Origin: Pelagomonas calceolata
Lineage: Eukaryota > Sar > Pelagophyceae > Pelagomonadales > Pelagomonadaceae
NCBI GenBank assembly: GCA_918797485.1
Contig: CAKKNE010000004.1
Span: 620,001-684,000 of the forward strand
Direction of reading: 5' to 3'
DNA length: 64,000 bases
Shown: positions 1 to 9,958 of the stretch, piece after piece
How the letters are laid out: every line of letters begins with the position of its first letter
Position numbering within the stretch: position 1 is the stretch's first letter
Position numbers and translations under genes: made by a program
The notes under the pieces: generated by a model
The model's database searches: none
The model's input: only the letters and a program-made list of their open reading frames with translations
Told to the model about the DNA's origin: nothing

Positions 1-220
1 TGCTCCGGCGTTTGAAACTTCGCCTTCTTTAGCGCCCGACGGTCTCCTGCAGGGTACCTGCAAGATCAACTTCGAGGACGGCACGTCGACCACGATCAAC
101 GCCGGCGACAGCTACCTCGTCGATAAGCCGCACCTGCCGGAGATCATCGGCGACGAGACGGTCATCATGCACGAGTTCTCGCAGCAGGTGAAGAAGGTCC
201 TGGACTCGATGAAGGACTGA
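1..220 (+). CDS. 3' end of a cupin-like protein (partial)
   Basis: This is the last part of a gene that starts before the window. The frame ending in the TGA at 218-220 stays open back to base 2. The C-terminal stretch reads as short beta strands separated by glycine turns (INFEDGTSTTINAGDSYLV, then a PEIIGDE segment), which suits the end of a cupin barrel, followed by a short amphipathic helix ending in SMKD. A CTCCTGCAG|G sequence at 44-53 could be an intron acceptor, so the coding part may begin at 53. Too little is present to name a substrate or reaction. It converges on the large minus-strand ankyrin gene, with about 105 bp between the stop codons. Confidence 0.45.
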   Translation, partial: APAFETSPSLAPDGLLQGTCKINFEDGTSTTINAGDSYLVDKPHLPEIIGDETVIMHEFSQQVKKVLDSMKD

Positions 221-325
221 GGCGCCGCGCGTCCCTTCCTAGAAGATTCATTACCTTATAGATAGTAGATAGACTAGCCCTACCGGGGTCTCTCACCGTG
301 AACGAGGCTTAGAAATGAGGGTCAA

Positions 326-3300
326 TCACCGCTGCCGGCTATGCATATAGGGCTGCTCTAGAGGAGCGAAAAGACGTGGGCTTGACCACGACAAGGCGGA
401 ACGCCACCTATTTTTGCGTGGGCTTGACCACGCCACGGCGCGACGCCACCTGTTTGCAATGCGGGAACGTCGGTGGTCCTCGAGGAGCGCGACGATCTCT
501 GCGTGGCCCTCGCGTTGGGCAATCGCCAGCGGCGAGCGTAGGAGCTTGCGGATGAGCCGCGCATCGACACCCGTCTCCTTCTCGCCGTGGTCGTAGGTGA
601 TGTCGTACTTGCCATTACCATGGTCTCGGCTGACTTTTCCGGGGCAATATTCTCGGCATCGATACCGTGCCTCGACCACGTCGCCCTCCCGGTATTCGGC
701 GCCATCAAGGGATTCGTCGTCGCGTGGCACCGCGGCCCCACGCTCAAGCAAGAGCCGTGCCGCCTCGACGTGGCCCTCCTCGCAGGCGATGTACAGGGGC
801 GTTCGGCCGTTCTTGTTCGCCCGGTCGACCTCCGCGCCTTTATCTAGCAACAGCTGCGCTGCGTCGACGTGGCCCTTGCGGCAGGCGGCGAACAGCGGCG
901 TCCGGCCGTCGTCGTCCGCCAGGTTAATATCCGCCCCACGATCCAAGCAGAGTTGTGCCGCGTCGACGTGACCTTCGTAGCACGCGACGAGCAGCGGCGT
1001 TGCGCCTTTCCACTTCCCCTTCTCTGCCGCCCGGTCGACCTCAGCGCCACGCTCCAGCAACAGCCGCGCCGCGTCGATGTGGCCCTTCTTGCACGCGATG
1101 AATAATGACGTCGCTCCACCCCCTGGAGCTTGGTTGACCGCGGCGCCGTCGTCCAGGAGTTGAGTCATCGCGTCGACGTCGCCGGTCCGTGCTGCAGCGT
1201 GAAGTGGGAATTTCAAATCCAATTGTTCCTCGAGCAGCGCGACGACCGCGTCATGATGATTATTCTTTGCTACGTCCAGCGGCGTCATACCGTTCTTAGA
1301 CGCCTGAGTAATTTCCGCGCCCTTATCTAACAACAGCCGCGCCACGTCGACATGACCGTTGCAGCAGGCATAGAATAGCGGCGTCCAGTCGTCCTTATCC
1401 GCCCGATCGACCTCCGCGCCTTTCTCCAGCACCAGCCGCGCCGCTTCGACGTGGCCCTCGTGGCAGGCGGCGAACAGCGGCGTCCATCCGTCCTCTTCCG
1501 CTTTGTCGACCTCAGCGCCTTTGTCCAGCAGCAGCCGCGCCGCGTCGACGTGGCCCTTCCAGCAGGCGGTGAACAGCGGCGTGTTGCCCCACTTATCCGC
1601 CCGGTCCACCTCCGCGCCGTTGTCCAGCAGCAGCCGCGCCGCCTCGACGTGGCCGCCCTCGCACGCTACGAATAGAGGCGTCGCGCCGTCCCCCTTTGCA
1701 TCTATCTCTGCGCCGCCAGCAAGGACCTGCGTCATCGCGTCGGCGTCGCCGGTCCGTGCCGCAGCGTGAAGTGGGAATTTCAAATCCAATTGTTCCTCGA
1801 GCAGCGCGACGACTGCACCATGATTACAATGCTTTGCGACAAGCAGCGGCGTTGCGCCTTTCCACTCCTTCTTCTCTACCGCCCGGTCGATCTCCGCGCC
1901 GTTATGCAGCAACAGTCGCGCGGCGTCAACGTGGCCGTGTTCGCACGCTACGACTAGGGGCGTTGCGCCGTCCCCTTTAGCTTGGTCGACCGCGGCGCCG
2001 CCGTCCAGGAGATGCGTCATCGCGTGGATATCGCCTGCCTTAGCAGCGGCGTGCAGCGGGTAAAAGTGCTCCTCGACCAGGGCCACGACGGCTACCTGAT
2101 TCATGTGTTTTGCCACGGTCAATGCATCCATGCCGCGCCTGGGACCAGACGTCGCCGCCCGTGTGACATCGGCGCCCCGCCCTAGTAATAGCCGCGCCGC
2201 GTCGATGTGGCCGTTGCAGCAGGCGAACAGAAGCGCTGTCTGGCCTTTAACGTTTACTTGCTCCAAGTCCGCGCCCCGCTCCAATAAAAGCCGCATCAGA
2301 TCTGTGTGACCACCAAGGGTGGCGACCATCAACGGCGTCGCACCCTCCATTTCACGCCAATTTGACGTGCGGTCGACCTCGACGCCGCGGTCCAATAACA
2401 ACCGCGCTGCGTCGACGTGGCCATTCGAGCAGGCAGCGAACAGCGGCGTCTGGCCGTCCTGGTCCGCCCGGTTACTCTCGGCGCCAAGCACCAGCAACAG
2501 CCGCGCCGCGTCAGCGTGGCCGTTCAGACACGCTGAAAACAACGACGTCATGCCGTTCCTGTTCGCCCGGTGGATCCTGGCACCGCGATCCCACAACAGC
2601 AACGCCAAGTTGGCGTGGCCGTTCGCACATGCAATCCATAGTGGCGTCGCGCCGTCCTCGTTCGCCCGCTCTATCTCTGCACCACGGTCCAGCAACAGCC
2701 GCGCGGCTTCGACACGGCCAGCGAGACTCGCCGTCCAGAGCGGCGTCTCACCATTCTCCCTCGTCTGGTCGACCGCGGCGCCGCCGTCCAGGAGTTGCGT
2801 CATCGCCTCGAGACCGCCTGCTTTGGCAGCAGCGTGCAGCGGGTCGAGGTGATCCTCGAGGACTTCGACTATCTCCGCGTGCCCCTCGCGTCGGGCAATC
2901 GCCAGCGGCGAGCGTAGGAGCTTTCGAATCAAGCGCGCGTCGACGCCCGTCTCGTTATCCAAGAAGTCGACTTCGTATTCGATGTCGTACGTGCCGGCAC
3001 CACGGTCTCCGCTGATTATCGCGGGTTGGTATTCGTCACCACCCTGATACCTGACGTCGACCACATCGCCCTCGTGAAACTTATCGCCGCCGCATCCTTC
3101 GGGGGATTCGTCGCCGTCGTCACCTTGGATCTCCGCCCCGCGCTCCAACAACAGCTTGACCACAGCAACGTGTCCTCGTTCGCAGGCGTAGCGAAGCGGT
3201 GTCAGACTGTACTTATCTTTGTGGTTCGCGTCGGCGCCGTGCTCCAGCAATAGCTGCACCAAGTCGATATGGCCTTCCGCACACGCGAAGAAAAGTGAGG

Positions 3301-5437
3301 TCTGGTCCAAGATGAGTGACCGATCGACCTCGGCGCCGCCCTCTAACAGCAATCGCGCCAAATCGACGTGACATCCGAGACACGCAAAGAACAATGGAGT
3401 AATACCGCCCATCATCGCTGCGTCGATCCTGGCCCCGCGCTCCAACAGGAGCCGAACCGCGTCGATGTGGGAATTCACGCAGGCGGCGATCAGCGGCGTC
3501 CTTTCGTCCTTATCCGTGCGATCGACCTCCGCGCCTTTGTCCAGCAACAGCCGAACCACGTCGACGTGTCCCAGCTGACAAGCCACCAACAGCGGCGTCT
3601 TACCTTCCTCGTTCGCCTGGTCGACCTCGCCACCGCTGTCTAAAAGCTGAGCCAATTTGTCGACGTTGCCTCTCTTTGCGGTAGTGTGCAGTGGGAACTT
3701 CAAGTCGGCTCGCGCATTGTCGAGGTTGTTTTGCAACCTCTTGGTGTTAGGATGGTTTAGTCCGTACTCTCTCTGGTACGTAACGAGCGCGCGCGCCAGC
3801 ATGTCGCACGCCTTCGCGGGGTCGCCTAAATAACGGTGCACGTGCCCAAGGTTCCCCAGCGTGATGGCCACTTCCGGGTGGTCGCGGCCGTACGCCCGTT
3901 CGTTGATCGCGAGCGCGCGCTCCAGCATGTCTCGCATCTTCGCAGGGTCACCTAATCGGCCGTACGCTGTCCCGAGGTTCGTCAGCGTGCCGGCCACACT
4001 CGGGTGGTCGCGGCCGTACGCTCGCTCCTGGATCGCGAGCGCGCGCTCCTGCAAGTTGCGCTGCTTCGCGTAGTCGCCCAAGTCGCCGTACGCGTTCCCG
4101 AGGTTCATCAGCGTGATGGCCACATCCGGATGGTCGCGGCCGCGCGCCCGCTCCTTGATCGGGAGCGCGCGCTCCAGGATGTCTCGCGCCTTGGCGTGGT
4201 CGCCTAAATCACCATGAATGTTCCCGAGGTTCGTCAGCACGACGGCCACTTGCGTGCTGTCGCTACCGTACTCGCGCTCGTAGATAGCGAGCGTGCGCTC
4301 CTGTATGTCTCGCATCCTTGCCCAGTCGCCGAGTTCTTGGTACGCGAGCCCAAGATGAAACAGCGCCGCGCCCACCGCCTTGCCCTCCGCGCCGAACGCG
4401 CCCTCCTGCCACGCTAAGATAGCTTCCCGGACCTGCACGACAGCCTCGTACTCCTGGATCGACTGAAGCAGATTGCAGAGCCCCTCGATCACAGTGAAGT
4501 CTGCGCCAGGAACGACCACGCGGCCCACTAATTCCCTCACATCGTTCGCCTCGTCGACGGGCAGCTTGCACAGCATCTCGAGCCGCTGCTCGACGGCGTC
4601 TGAATTGCCCAAGAAAAACGATCGAAAGAACTCGTAGACGGTGTGGCTCTTGTGCAACGCTTCCGAATCCTTGATCGGCACGAGATGGATCTGGAGCTCG
4701 CACAAGTGCGACACGTTCTCAACTTTCACGGCGACGTTCATCAAAATGTCCTGGTAGCCGTTGAACATCGGTGGATTAAAACGATTCTTCGTCCGCACGA
4801 TATCCACGCGCGGGTCCGCCTCGAGCGCCGCGTAGAGCTGCACGATAGCGTCCTCCGTCTGGCACAGCGCGGCGCCGCGTGCGATGTCGAAGAGCCAGCT
4901 GTAGCACGGCGCCGTCTTGTCTGCGTACTCGTCACGCGCCTTTGGGCCAGCCCGGTCGCGGCCTTTCAGCGGCGCAAACATCAGCTTTACACCGCTTTCA
5001 GGGCACGCTGCCGTCATGATTTCCTTGAATTCTACGCTCGCCAGCGCAGCGACCTCGTAGAGCGCGTCGAGCGACGCGGCCGGCTCGCCGTCGAGCCCGC
5101 ACTGCCGACACTCGTCGCCGAGACTCTTGCCCACCCACGGGATCTCCTTTACCGCACCCTTGATGTGCTTGCCTGCGATCTCGGCGATCTGCTCCCGCGC
5201 TGATTTGAACGCCTTCAGGTTCTGATATAAGGCGTACTTAGGGTCGAGCCAGCGCTTGTCACGCTTTTTAACGTACGCCTCGATGGCGAGCCAGGGGGCC
5301 GCACGCGTGCCGTCCGGTCCCACGGTCGCGGCGGCGTCAAACGCCTGCTTCGCCTTGTCGTCGTAGAGCACACCGATCCGGTTCTTGATGCCAACCTCGG
5401 TCGTGTCGGCCTTGGGTGCCGATGCGCCAGATCCCAT
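326..5437 (-). CDS. RelA/SpoT-like + TPR + ankyrin + Tudor-like repeat protein, probably N-myristoylated
   Basis: The protein has about 1703 residues. I chose the ATG at 5437 because it gives MGSGASAPK, a good N-myristoylation signal; the frame stays open 119 codons further upstream, but only with low-complexity sequence. Residues about 170-260 resemble the RelA/SpoT nucleotidyltransferase fold (PPMFNGYQDILMNV, CELQIHLVPIKD, HKSHTVYEFFRS). About five TPR units of kinesin-light-chain type follow (LGNAYGDLGDYAK, HPDVAITLMNLG). The rest is roughly 30 ankyrin repeats (TPLFAACxxGHVDAARLLL) in blocks. Two Tudor-like inserts (EGDVVDVRY...TYDIEY and EGDVVEARY...KYDITY) are each followed by the same GVDARLIRKLLRSPLAIA segment, so a block has been duplicated. 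The likely role is a membrane-tethered scaffold or sensor. Whether the RelA-like part can make or bind (p)ppGpp cannot be told from sequence. Confidence 0.75.
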   Translation of the reverse strand: MGSGASAPKADTTEVGIKNRIGVLYDDKAKQAFDAAATVGPDGTRAAPWLAIEAYVKKRDKRWLDPKYALYQNLKAFKSAREQIAEIAGKHIKGAVKEIPWVGKSLGDECRQCGLDGEPAASLDALYEVAALASVEFKEIMTAACPESGVKLMFAPLKGRDRAGPKARDEYADKTAPCYSWLFDIARGAALCQTEDAIVQLYAALEADPRVDIVRTKNRFNPPMFNGYQDILMNVAVKVENVSHLCELQIHLVPIKDSEALHKSHTVYEFFRSFFLGNSDAVEQRLEMLCKLPVDEANDVRELVGRVVVPGADFTVIEGLCNLLQSIQEYEAVVQVREAILAWQEGAFGAEGKAVGAALFHLGLAYQELGDWARMRDIQERTLAIYEREYGSDSTQVAVVLTNLGNIHGDLGDHAKARDILERALPIKERARGRDHPDVAITLMNLGNAYGDLGDYAKQRNLQERALAIQERAYGRDHPSVAGTLTNLGTAYGRLGDPAKMRDMLERALAINERAYGRDHPEVAITLGNLGHVHRYLGDPAKACDMLARALVTYQREYGLNHPNTKRLQNNLDNARADLKFPLHTTAKRGNVDKLAQLLDSGGEVDQANEEGKTPLLVACQLGHVDVVRLLLDKGAEVDRTDKDERTPLIAACVNSHIDAVRLLLERGARIDAAMMGGITPLFFACLGCHVDLARLLLEGGAEVDRSLILDQTSLFFACAEGHIDLVQLLLEHGADANHKDKYSLTPLRYACERGHVAVVKLLLERGAEIQGDDGDESPEGCGGDKFHEGDVVDVRYQGGDEYQPAIISGDRGAGTYDIEYEVDFLDNETGVDARLIRKLLRSPLAIARREGHAEIVEVLEDHLDPLHAAAKAGGLEAMTQLLDGGAAVDQTRENGETPLWTASLAGRVEAARLLLDRGAEIERANEDGATPLWIACANGHANLALLLWDRGARIHRANRNGMTSLFSACLNGHADAARLLLVLGAESNRADQDGQTPLFAACSNGHVDAARLLLDRGVEVDRTSNWREMEGATPLMVATLGGHTDLMRLLLERGADLEQVNVKGQTALLFACCNGHIDAARLLLGRGADVTRAATSGPRRGMDALTVAKHMNQVAVVALVEEHFYPLHAAAKAGDIHAMTHLLDGGAAVDQAKGDGATPLVVACEHGHVDAARLLLHNGAEIDRAVEKKEWKGATPLLVAKHCNHGAVVALLEEQLDLKFPLHAAARTGDADAMTQVLAGGAEIDAKGDGATPLFVACEGGHVEAARLLLDNGAEVDRADKWGNTPLFTACWKGHVDAARLLLDKGAEVDKAEEDGWTPLFAACHEGHVEAARLVLEKGAEVDRADKDDWTPLFYACCNGHVDVARLLLDKGAEITQASKNGMTPLDVAKNNHHDAVVALLEEQLDLKFPLHAAARTGDVDAMTQLLDDGAAVNQAPGGGATSLFIACKKGHIDAARLLLERGAEVDRAAEKGKWKGATPLLVACYEGHVDAAQLCLDRGADINLADDDGRTPLFAACRKGHVDAAQLLLDKGAEVDRANKNGRTPLYIACEEGHVEAARLLLERGAAVPRDDESLDGAEYREGDVVEARYRCREYCPGKVSRDHGNGKYDITYDHGEKETGVDARLIRKLLRSPLAIAQREGHAEIVALLEDHRRSRIANRWRRAVAWSSPRKNRWRSALSWSSPRLFAPLEQPYMHSRQR

Positions 5438-5640
5438 TTTGGCTTGTAGCAAGCCTTTAAGGCTGCCTCTGCTTGTCAGAACTTGTCTGGGCGAGCCGTC
5501 TCGAGGCTGCCTACCTTGCCTTCGTCCGAGGTGCGCAGTTGCGGCTGGCTCCCCACAGTTGCGGCTGGCTCCCCACGCGGTGATCGGCAACTGGACCCTG
5601 CACTCCAATGGATTGCTGCAGCGCCGGCCGGCTCCAAGAC

Positions 5641-5663
5641 CTAGCGGACAGTAAGACACTAGC
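5641..5663 (+). promoter_or_regulatory. Shared GCTAG/CTAGC promoter motif, site 1
   Basis: This copy has the core GTAAGACACTAGC and a left arm CTAGCGG. It lies between divergent starts, 204 bp from the ankyrin gene and 90 bp from the XPF gene. Confidence 0.6.
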
Positions 5664-5752
5664 AACACCCTCAAAACTTCCGCCAGTGACCGCTGCGACC
5701 CACGTGTGCGAAACTGGCGGAACCGCTGCTGGTACACGGTAAAAAAAGCAGC

Positions 5753-8536
5753 ATGCCGACGGACCGCCTCCTCCTCGCACAAGGCGGCAGCCACCCCGCC
5801 CTGCTGGCCACCATCCGCAACGCGTGTAGGGACGACTGGAAGCTGTGCATCCTCGTCAACGTCGACGCCGCGCCGCTCGAGGAGAAGCTGTTGGCTGCAG
5901 GCGTGCCCCGCTACCGCCTGCCGCGGTCGCTGACCTACGAGGCCAAGGCGAGCATCCGCGCGTCCTTCTACAAGGGCGTCGTCCAGGCGAACTCCTGGGT
6001 CCTCGCCGCCGACGCTTTATCTGGTGTTCTTAGGTGTGAAAAGATCGCGACGCTCGTGATCGGCGGCTGCGAGAAGCTGGACGCTGCGGCCTTGTTGTTT
6101 TTAAGGCTCTTCCGCGAGCGGCGCCGGCCACATGCGCGCGTCGTCGCCTTCTCGCGGCGGTGCTGTGCTTTACATCGCGAGCCGACCCGACTGGACGGTC
6201 TCCATCTGGTCAATTATGAGATCGAGGTCGAAGGCGACGCCGCCGCCGCCGTCGTCACGCGGACGGCGTCGTCCTCACTCGCACAGAAGCGCCAGGAGGC
6301 GGCCCTGCGGCGCCTCGCGAGCGCGTGCGCGTCGTCACTCCGGCGCGCCGTGCCCGCGGCGCCGCGCGACGTCTGGAGCGCCGAGTTCGCCGCCGACGTC
6401 AAAGCAAAGGTGCCCCCCGCGCGGCGGCACACCTTCAACGACCGCCCCGTGCGGGACCTCGGAATGATCCGCCGCTTAGCAATCGAGACGTGCGCGGCCG
6501 ACGCGTCGGCGGCGCTCGAGGCCCTCGAGGTTTTTGCGAGAAGGAACGCGGCGTCGCGGGACCCTAGAGCGTGGGTCGCGTCGCGGGACTTCGATGCTTG
6601 CGTGGACGCGTGTCGCGAACGGGCCACACCTCGACACGTCGAGGCGCCGCCGAAGTGGGCGCTCCTCAAGGAGGCCCTGGCCGAGGCGACGAGCGTCGCG
6701 ATTTTGGTAGCTACAAGGGACCAGGCGCGGTCGGTCGCGTCGTTTCTCAAGGTCGGGGCGGACGCCGCGTGCCTGCGATTGAGACGGCGTCTCGTGGCGC
6801 GCGCTCTACCGCACCTACCTTCAAAGGCGTCGCGCGACACGCCCTACCAGCGCCTCGTGCGGGCCGAGCTCGATGACGCACTCGAGGAACGAGATGATGA
6901 TGGCGACCAGGCGCTCGCCGACGCGCTGGCGTTGTCGCTGGAGGAGGCCGAGGATGATGCGATAAAAGCAGCCATCGCGGCATCACTTGCTCGACGACGG
7001 TCGTCGATGCTCGGGCCGCCTCCTTCGAAGCCGATCGACCCCGAGGAGACGTGCCTCTCGCAGGGGCCGCCGCCCGAGGACAAGGCCCTCCGGCGGGCGC
7101 TGACCTTGTCCGCGCTGGACGTCGACGACGGCGGCCTGCAGCGGGCACTGGCGCTGTCCGCAGCCGAGGCGCGCACCGAAGTTGTGGATTTGACGCTGTC
7201 GCAAGGTAGTGAGGACCCGGGCCTCTCGCGGACGGCCGACGACAGCCAGGTGGAGGCCACGCAGCTCGAGGAGACGCAGCTTGTCGCGCCGCGGCGGTCC
7301 GTCGTCGACGTGACGGCGTCGCCGCCCGCGCCGGCGATCGAGGAGACGCAGCTCCTACCGCCGCCGCCGCGGCGGTCCGTCGTCGACGTTTCCTCGTCGC
7401 CGCCCGACGAGACGGCGGTCGAGGAGACGCAGCTCGTCGCGCCGGCGCCGCGGCGGTCCGTTGTTGATGTCTCGGCGACGCCGGACGACGAGGCAGGCGC
7501 GGCCCGGCGGTCTGTCGTCGACGTGACGGCGTCGCCCGCAGCTGAGCGCCCGCCCGCCGTCTACATTCTCACGGCAGAGCAGCTCGCGCGCACGCCGCTC
7601 GACGCGCTCCGGCCGCGCAAAGTTATTGTCTATGACGCCCACGCTCCTTCACTATTGCGGCACGCGCGGCGCTACGCATCCACCCGAGACGTAGTCCTGG
7701 AACGCCTCGTCGTCGCGGGGTCGTTGGAAGAGACGCTCGCGGCCCAAACGGAGGCGCGCGAGGCTCTGGCACTACAAGAACTGCGGTCTCTGCCCAAGCT
7801 CGCGTCGTCCGTACGACCACCTTCACCAGATGCGCCGTTGATTGTGGTAGACGCGCGGGAACTCCGCTCGGAAGTCCCGCGCGCCTTATACGATCGGGGC
7901 CTGCGACTGGCCGTCGCCACGCTTACCGTGGCCGACTTCGTCTTATCGTCATCCCTGGCGGTGGAGCGCAAGAACGTGGACACGAACGACCTCCACTCTT
8001 CCTTAGAATCTGGTAGGTTGTGGACGCAATTACGAGCTTTGGGCGCGGCGTATTCGACGCCTACTTTATTGGTGGAGTTCCGCGACCGCTCGCACCGCCT
8101 CGACGCGCCGACGACCTACCTGTCGCTCAAGCATACGCAGGATCGGCTCACCAAAGCTATCCTGGAGTTCCCTCGCACCAAGTTACTGTGGGCCCCCACG
8201 CCAAACGCGACGGCGGCGCTCTTCGCGGCCCTCGCCGACGGAGAACCGGACGTCGAGGCGGCCCAGAAGCATAGAGATGATGGCGACGCGGCGTTTCGGT
8301 TTTTGGAGAAACTTCCGGGCCTGGAGCCGCCACGGCCCGACCTCCAGGGGCATTCCCTAGCGCAGCTCGCGTCTCTCGATACAGATGCTTTGACGCGGAT
8401 CCTGGGAAGCGACCGCGCGCGGCGCTTCGCCGCATTCTGCACGCGACCGATGGAGCCCGTGCCCCTTTCCGAGATTGAGAAGAACCAACCGAAGAGAAAA
8501 CGGGGCCGGAGCCCGCCGCGGCCGCGGAAGCGATGA
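5753..8536 (+). CDS. ERCC4: XPF/ERCC4-type structure-specific DNA endonuclease
   Basis: The protein has 927 residues, the usual XPF length (about 900). In the family, XPF pairs with ERCC1 and cuts DNA 5' of lesions in nucleotide-excision and crosslink repair in the nucleus. The N-terminal third resembles the degenerate SF2 helicase part. The ERCC4 nuclease core begins at VVDARELRSE (about residue 698) and carries the catalytic motif ERKNVDTND, with E738, R739, K740 and D743. A helix-hairpin-helix-like tail follows (LEKLPGLE, LASLDTDALTRILG), and the protein ends in a basic RKRGRSPPRPRKR segment that could act as a nuclear signal. The linker, about residues 380-610, is unusual: it has UIM-like helices (ALADALALSLEEA, RRALTLSALD, LQRALALSAAEA) and several copies of EETQL and RRSVVDV. 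The start ATG at 5753 is the first in frame. Confidence 0.85.
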   Translation: MPTDRLLLAQGGSHPALLATIRNACRDDWKLCILVNVDAAPLEEKLLAAGVPRYRLPRSLTYEAKASIRASFYKGVVQANSWVLAADALSGVLRCEKIATLVIGGCEKLDAAALLFLRLFRERRRPHARVVAFSRRCCALHREPTRLDGLHLVNYEIEVEGDAAAAVVTRTASSSLAQKRQEAALRRLASACASSLRRAVPAAPRDVWSAEFAADVKAKVPPARRHTFNDRPVRDLGMIRRLAIETCAADASAALEALEVFARRNAASRDPRAWVASRDFDACVDACRERATPRHVEAPPKWALLKEALAEATSVAILVATRDQARSVASFLKVGADAACLRLRRRLVARALPHLPSKASRDTPYQRLVRAELDDALEERDDDGDQALADALALSLEEAEDDAIKAAIAASLARRRSSMLGPPPSKPIDPEETCLSQGPPPEDKALRRALTLSALDVDDGGLQRALALSAAEARTEVVDLTLSQGSEDPGLSRTADDSQVEATQLEETQLVAPRRSVVDVTASPPAPAIEETQLLPPPPRRSVVDVSSSPPDETAVEETQLVAPAPRRSVVDVSATPDDEAGAARRSVVDVTASPAAERPPAVYILTAEQLARTPLDALRPRKVIVYDAHAPSLLRHARRYASTRDVVLERLVVAGSLEETLAAQTEAREALALQELRSLPKLASSVRPPSPDAPLIVVDARELRSEVPRALYDRGLRLAVATLTVADFVLSSSLAVERKNVDTNDLHSSLESGRLWTQLRALGAAYSTPTLLVEFRDRSHRLDAPTTYLSLKHTQDRLTKAILEFPRTKLLWAPTPNATAALFAALADGEPDVEAAQKHRDDGDAAFRFLEKLPGLEPPRPDLQGHSLAQLASLDTDALTRILGSDRARRFAAFCTRPMEPVPLSEIEKNQPKRKRGRSPPRPRKR

Positions 8537-8656
8537 GGTCAGTGCGCGTCGCGGCCGGCACTGCCCCGCGGCGCCGGACCGTCGTCCGGGCGCGTGGAGT
8601 CGGAGCACTACCTAGACGCTGCCGCCGCGATGTGTGATTAAGAACAAGATTGTAAG

Positions 8657-9358
8657 TTATATGGACACGTGGGGATTATCGGGCGGGTCGAACGACAGCT
8701 TGAACTCGTCCTCGTCCCCTGCTGGGGTGACGTTCTCGATGCCTCGCACCTCCTCGACGTAGTGCATGAGCATGTTCTCCACTCCATTTGTCAGAGTAAC
8801 TGAAGATGAAGGACATCCCACACAGCTCCCAGCCAATTCCACTTGCACGAGACCAGTAGCTTCGTCGAACCCGCGATAAAAGATGTCCCCACCATCTTCC
8901 TGGACGGCAGGTCTTATCCGGACTTCTATGAGCTCCTTGATCATCGCGACGACCTCCGAATCCGTATCCAGTATCTCGGTATCCCGAGGTGTCGACTCAT
9001 CATCAGCCGAGACGGCATCGACGCCCTCGGCGAAGAAGTCCATCAAATGCGAGAAGACGTGGGGCTTGATCGTGCTCCACGCGCCCTCGTCGTTCTTCGA
9101 GACCGTGACGAAGTCCTGTTGGATGAAAACACCAGTCACGTGGTCGACCGTGAACAGCTTTCGAGCTAAAGGCGACTTGTTCGCCTCGGCGTCGCCCTTC
9201 GTGAAGTGGAATCCAGATGAGGTTTCGGCGCCTAGCTTAACCGGTTGGCTCGGGAGGAACTTCAGGGAGAACGGGTTTGGTGTCTTCTCGACCTGGATGA
9301 AGACGCTTCGGGCCCAGCGCGGGGCGGTCCTTCGTAGGAGGGTCGTGGCGGCGCGCAT
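8657..9358 (-). CDS. NFU1: NFU1-type iron-sulfur cluster scaffold, mitochondrial
   Basis: The protein has 233 residues. NFU1 carries a 4Fe-4S cluster to lipoate synthase and respiratory proteins in mitochondria. The Nfu N domain starts at IQVEKTPNPFSLKFLP and includes LFTVDHVTGVFIQQDFVTV. The C-terminal NifU domain has VRPAVQEDGGDI-like sequence (here IRPAVQEDGGDIFYRGF) and the cluster-binding pair in GSCVGCPSS. I chose the ATG at 9358 because it gives MRAATTLLRRTAPRWARS, a good arginine-rich mitochondrial presequence; the 49 codons upstream lack family similarity. It is transcribed divergently from the lipase gene. All expected residues are present and no intron is needed. Confidence 0.92.
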   Translation of the reverse strand: MRAATTLLRRTAPRWARSVFIQVEKTPNPFSLKFLPSQPVKLGAETSSGFHFTKGDAEANKSPLARKLFTVDHVTGVFIQQDFVTVSKNDEGAWSTIKPHVFSHLMDFFAEGVDAVSADDESTPRDTEILDTDSEVVAMIKELIEVRIRPAVQEDGGDIFYRGFDEATGLVQVELAGSCVGCPSSSVTLTNGVENMLMHYVEEVRGIENVTPAGDEDEFKLSFDPPDNPHVSI

Positions 9359-9626
9359 GGTGTCCCGAAGTTTGCGGGAGTCCTGCCTACGACTGCCTTC
9401 CTCCTCCGAGGTGTGGTCTTGCGAGCGGAGCGATGGATGCCCTGCGTCGGGTCGCGGGCAGTGAAGTTGCAGCGCCCTGCTTTTACAGCACGTGTCCCGG
9501 GCCAAACTGCTGGACCGGAGCTTGTGTCCGCGACGGCTGCGGTACTGGGGAGTCCCTTGAGGGCTTTGCTCGGTTGGCGCGAGCTGTGGCGGTCGTACAG
9601 CCTCGCAGCGTTTCAGGCTTGCTTTG

Positions 9627-9651
9627 GCTAGTGTCTTTACCGACCGCTAGC
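9627..9651 (+). promoter_or_regulatory. Shared promoter motif, site 2 (reverse orientation)
   Basis: GCTAGTGTCTTTAC is followed by a right arm CGCTAGC. The site lies between the divergent NFU1 (start 9358) and patatin-like (start 9959) genes. Confidence 0.6.
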
Positions 9652-9958
9652 CCACCGTCGTATTTCTTCGCCAAAGCGAGTCCTCCAGAGTCGTCGCGAT
9701 GCGTCGCAAACGCCAACGAGGCGTCGAAGTGCAGACGCGTTCAGGAGCTTTGCTCTCAGAGTGTGTGAGAGCATGTGAATTAAGAGGCGTACAGTGCACT
9801 CTGAAGGCGCTTTTGGACTTATTCGCATTGGTTTGGACGCTGCGTAGCGCAATTCCAATCAATAAGACAGCAGAGAGCCTCGCATTACATTGCCTGACTG
9901 CTGACCACCTCCTCTTTTACACGGCGTCTGCGGCCATCGCTCAGATTCTGCAGCCGAA

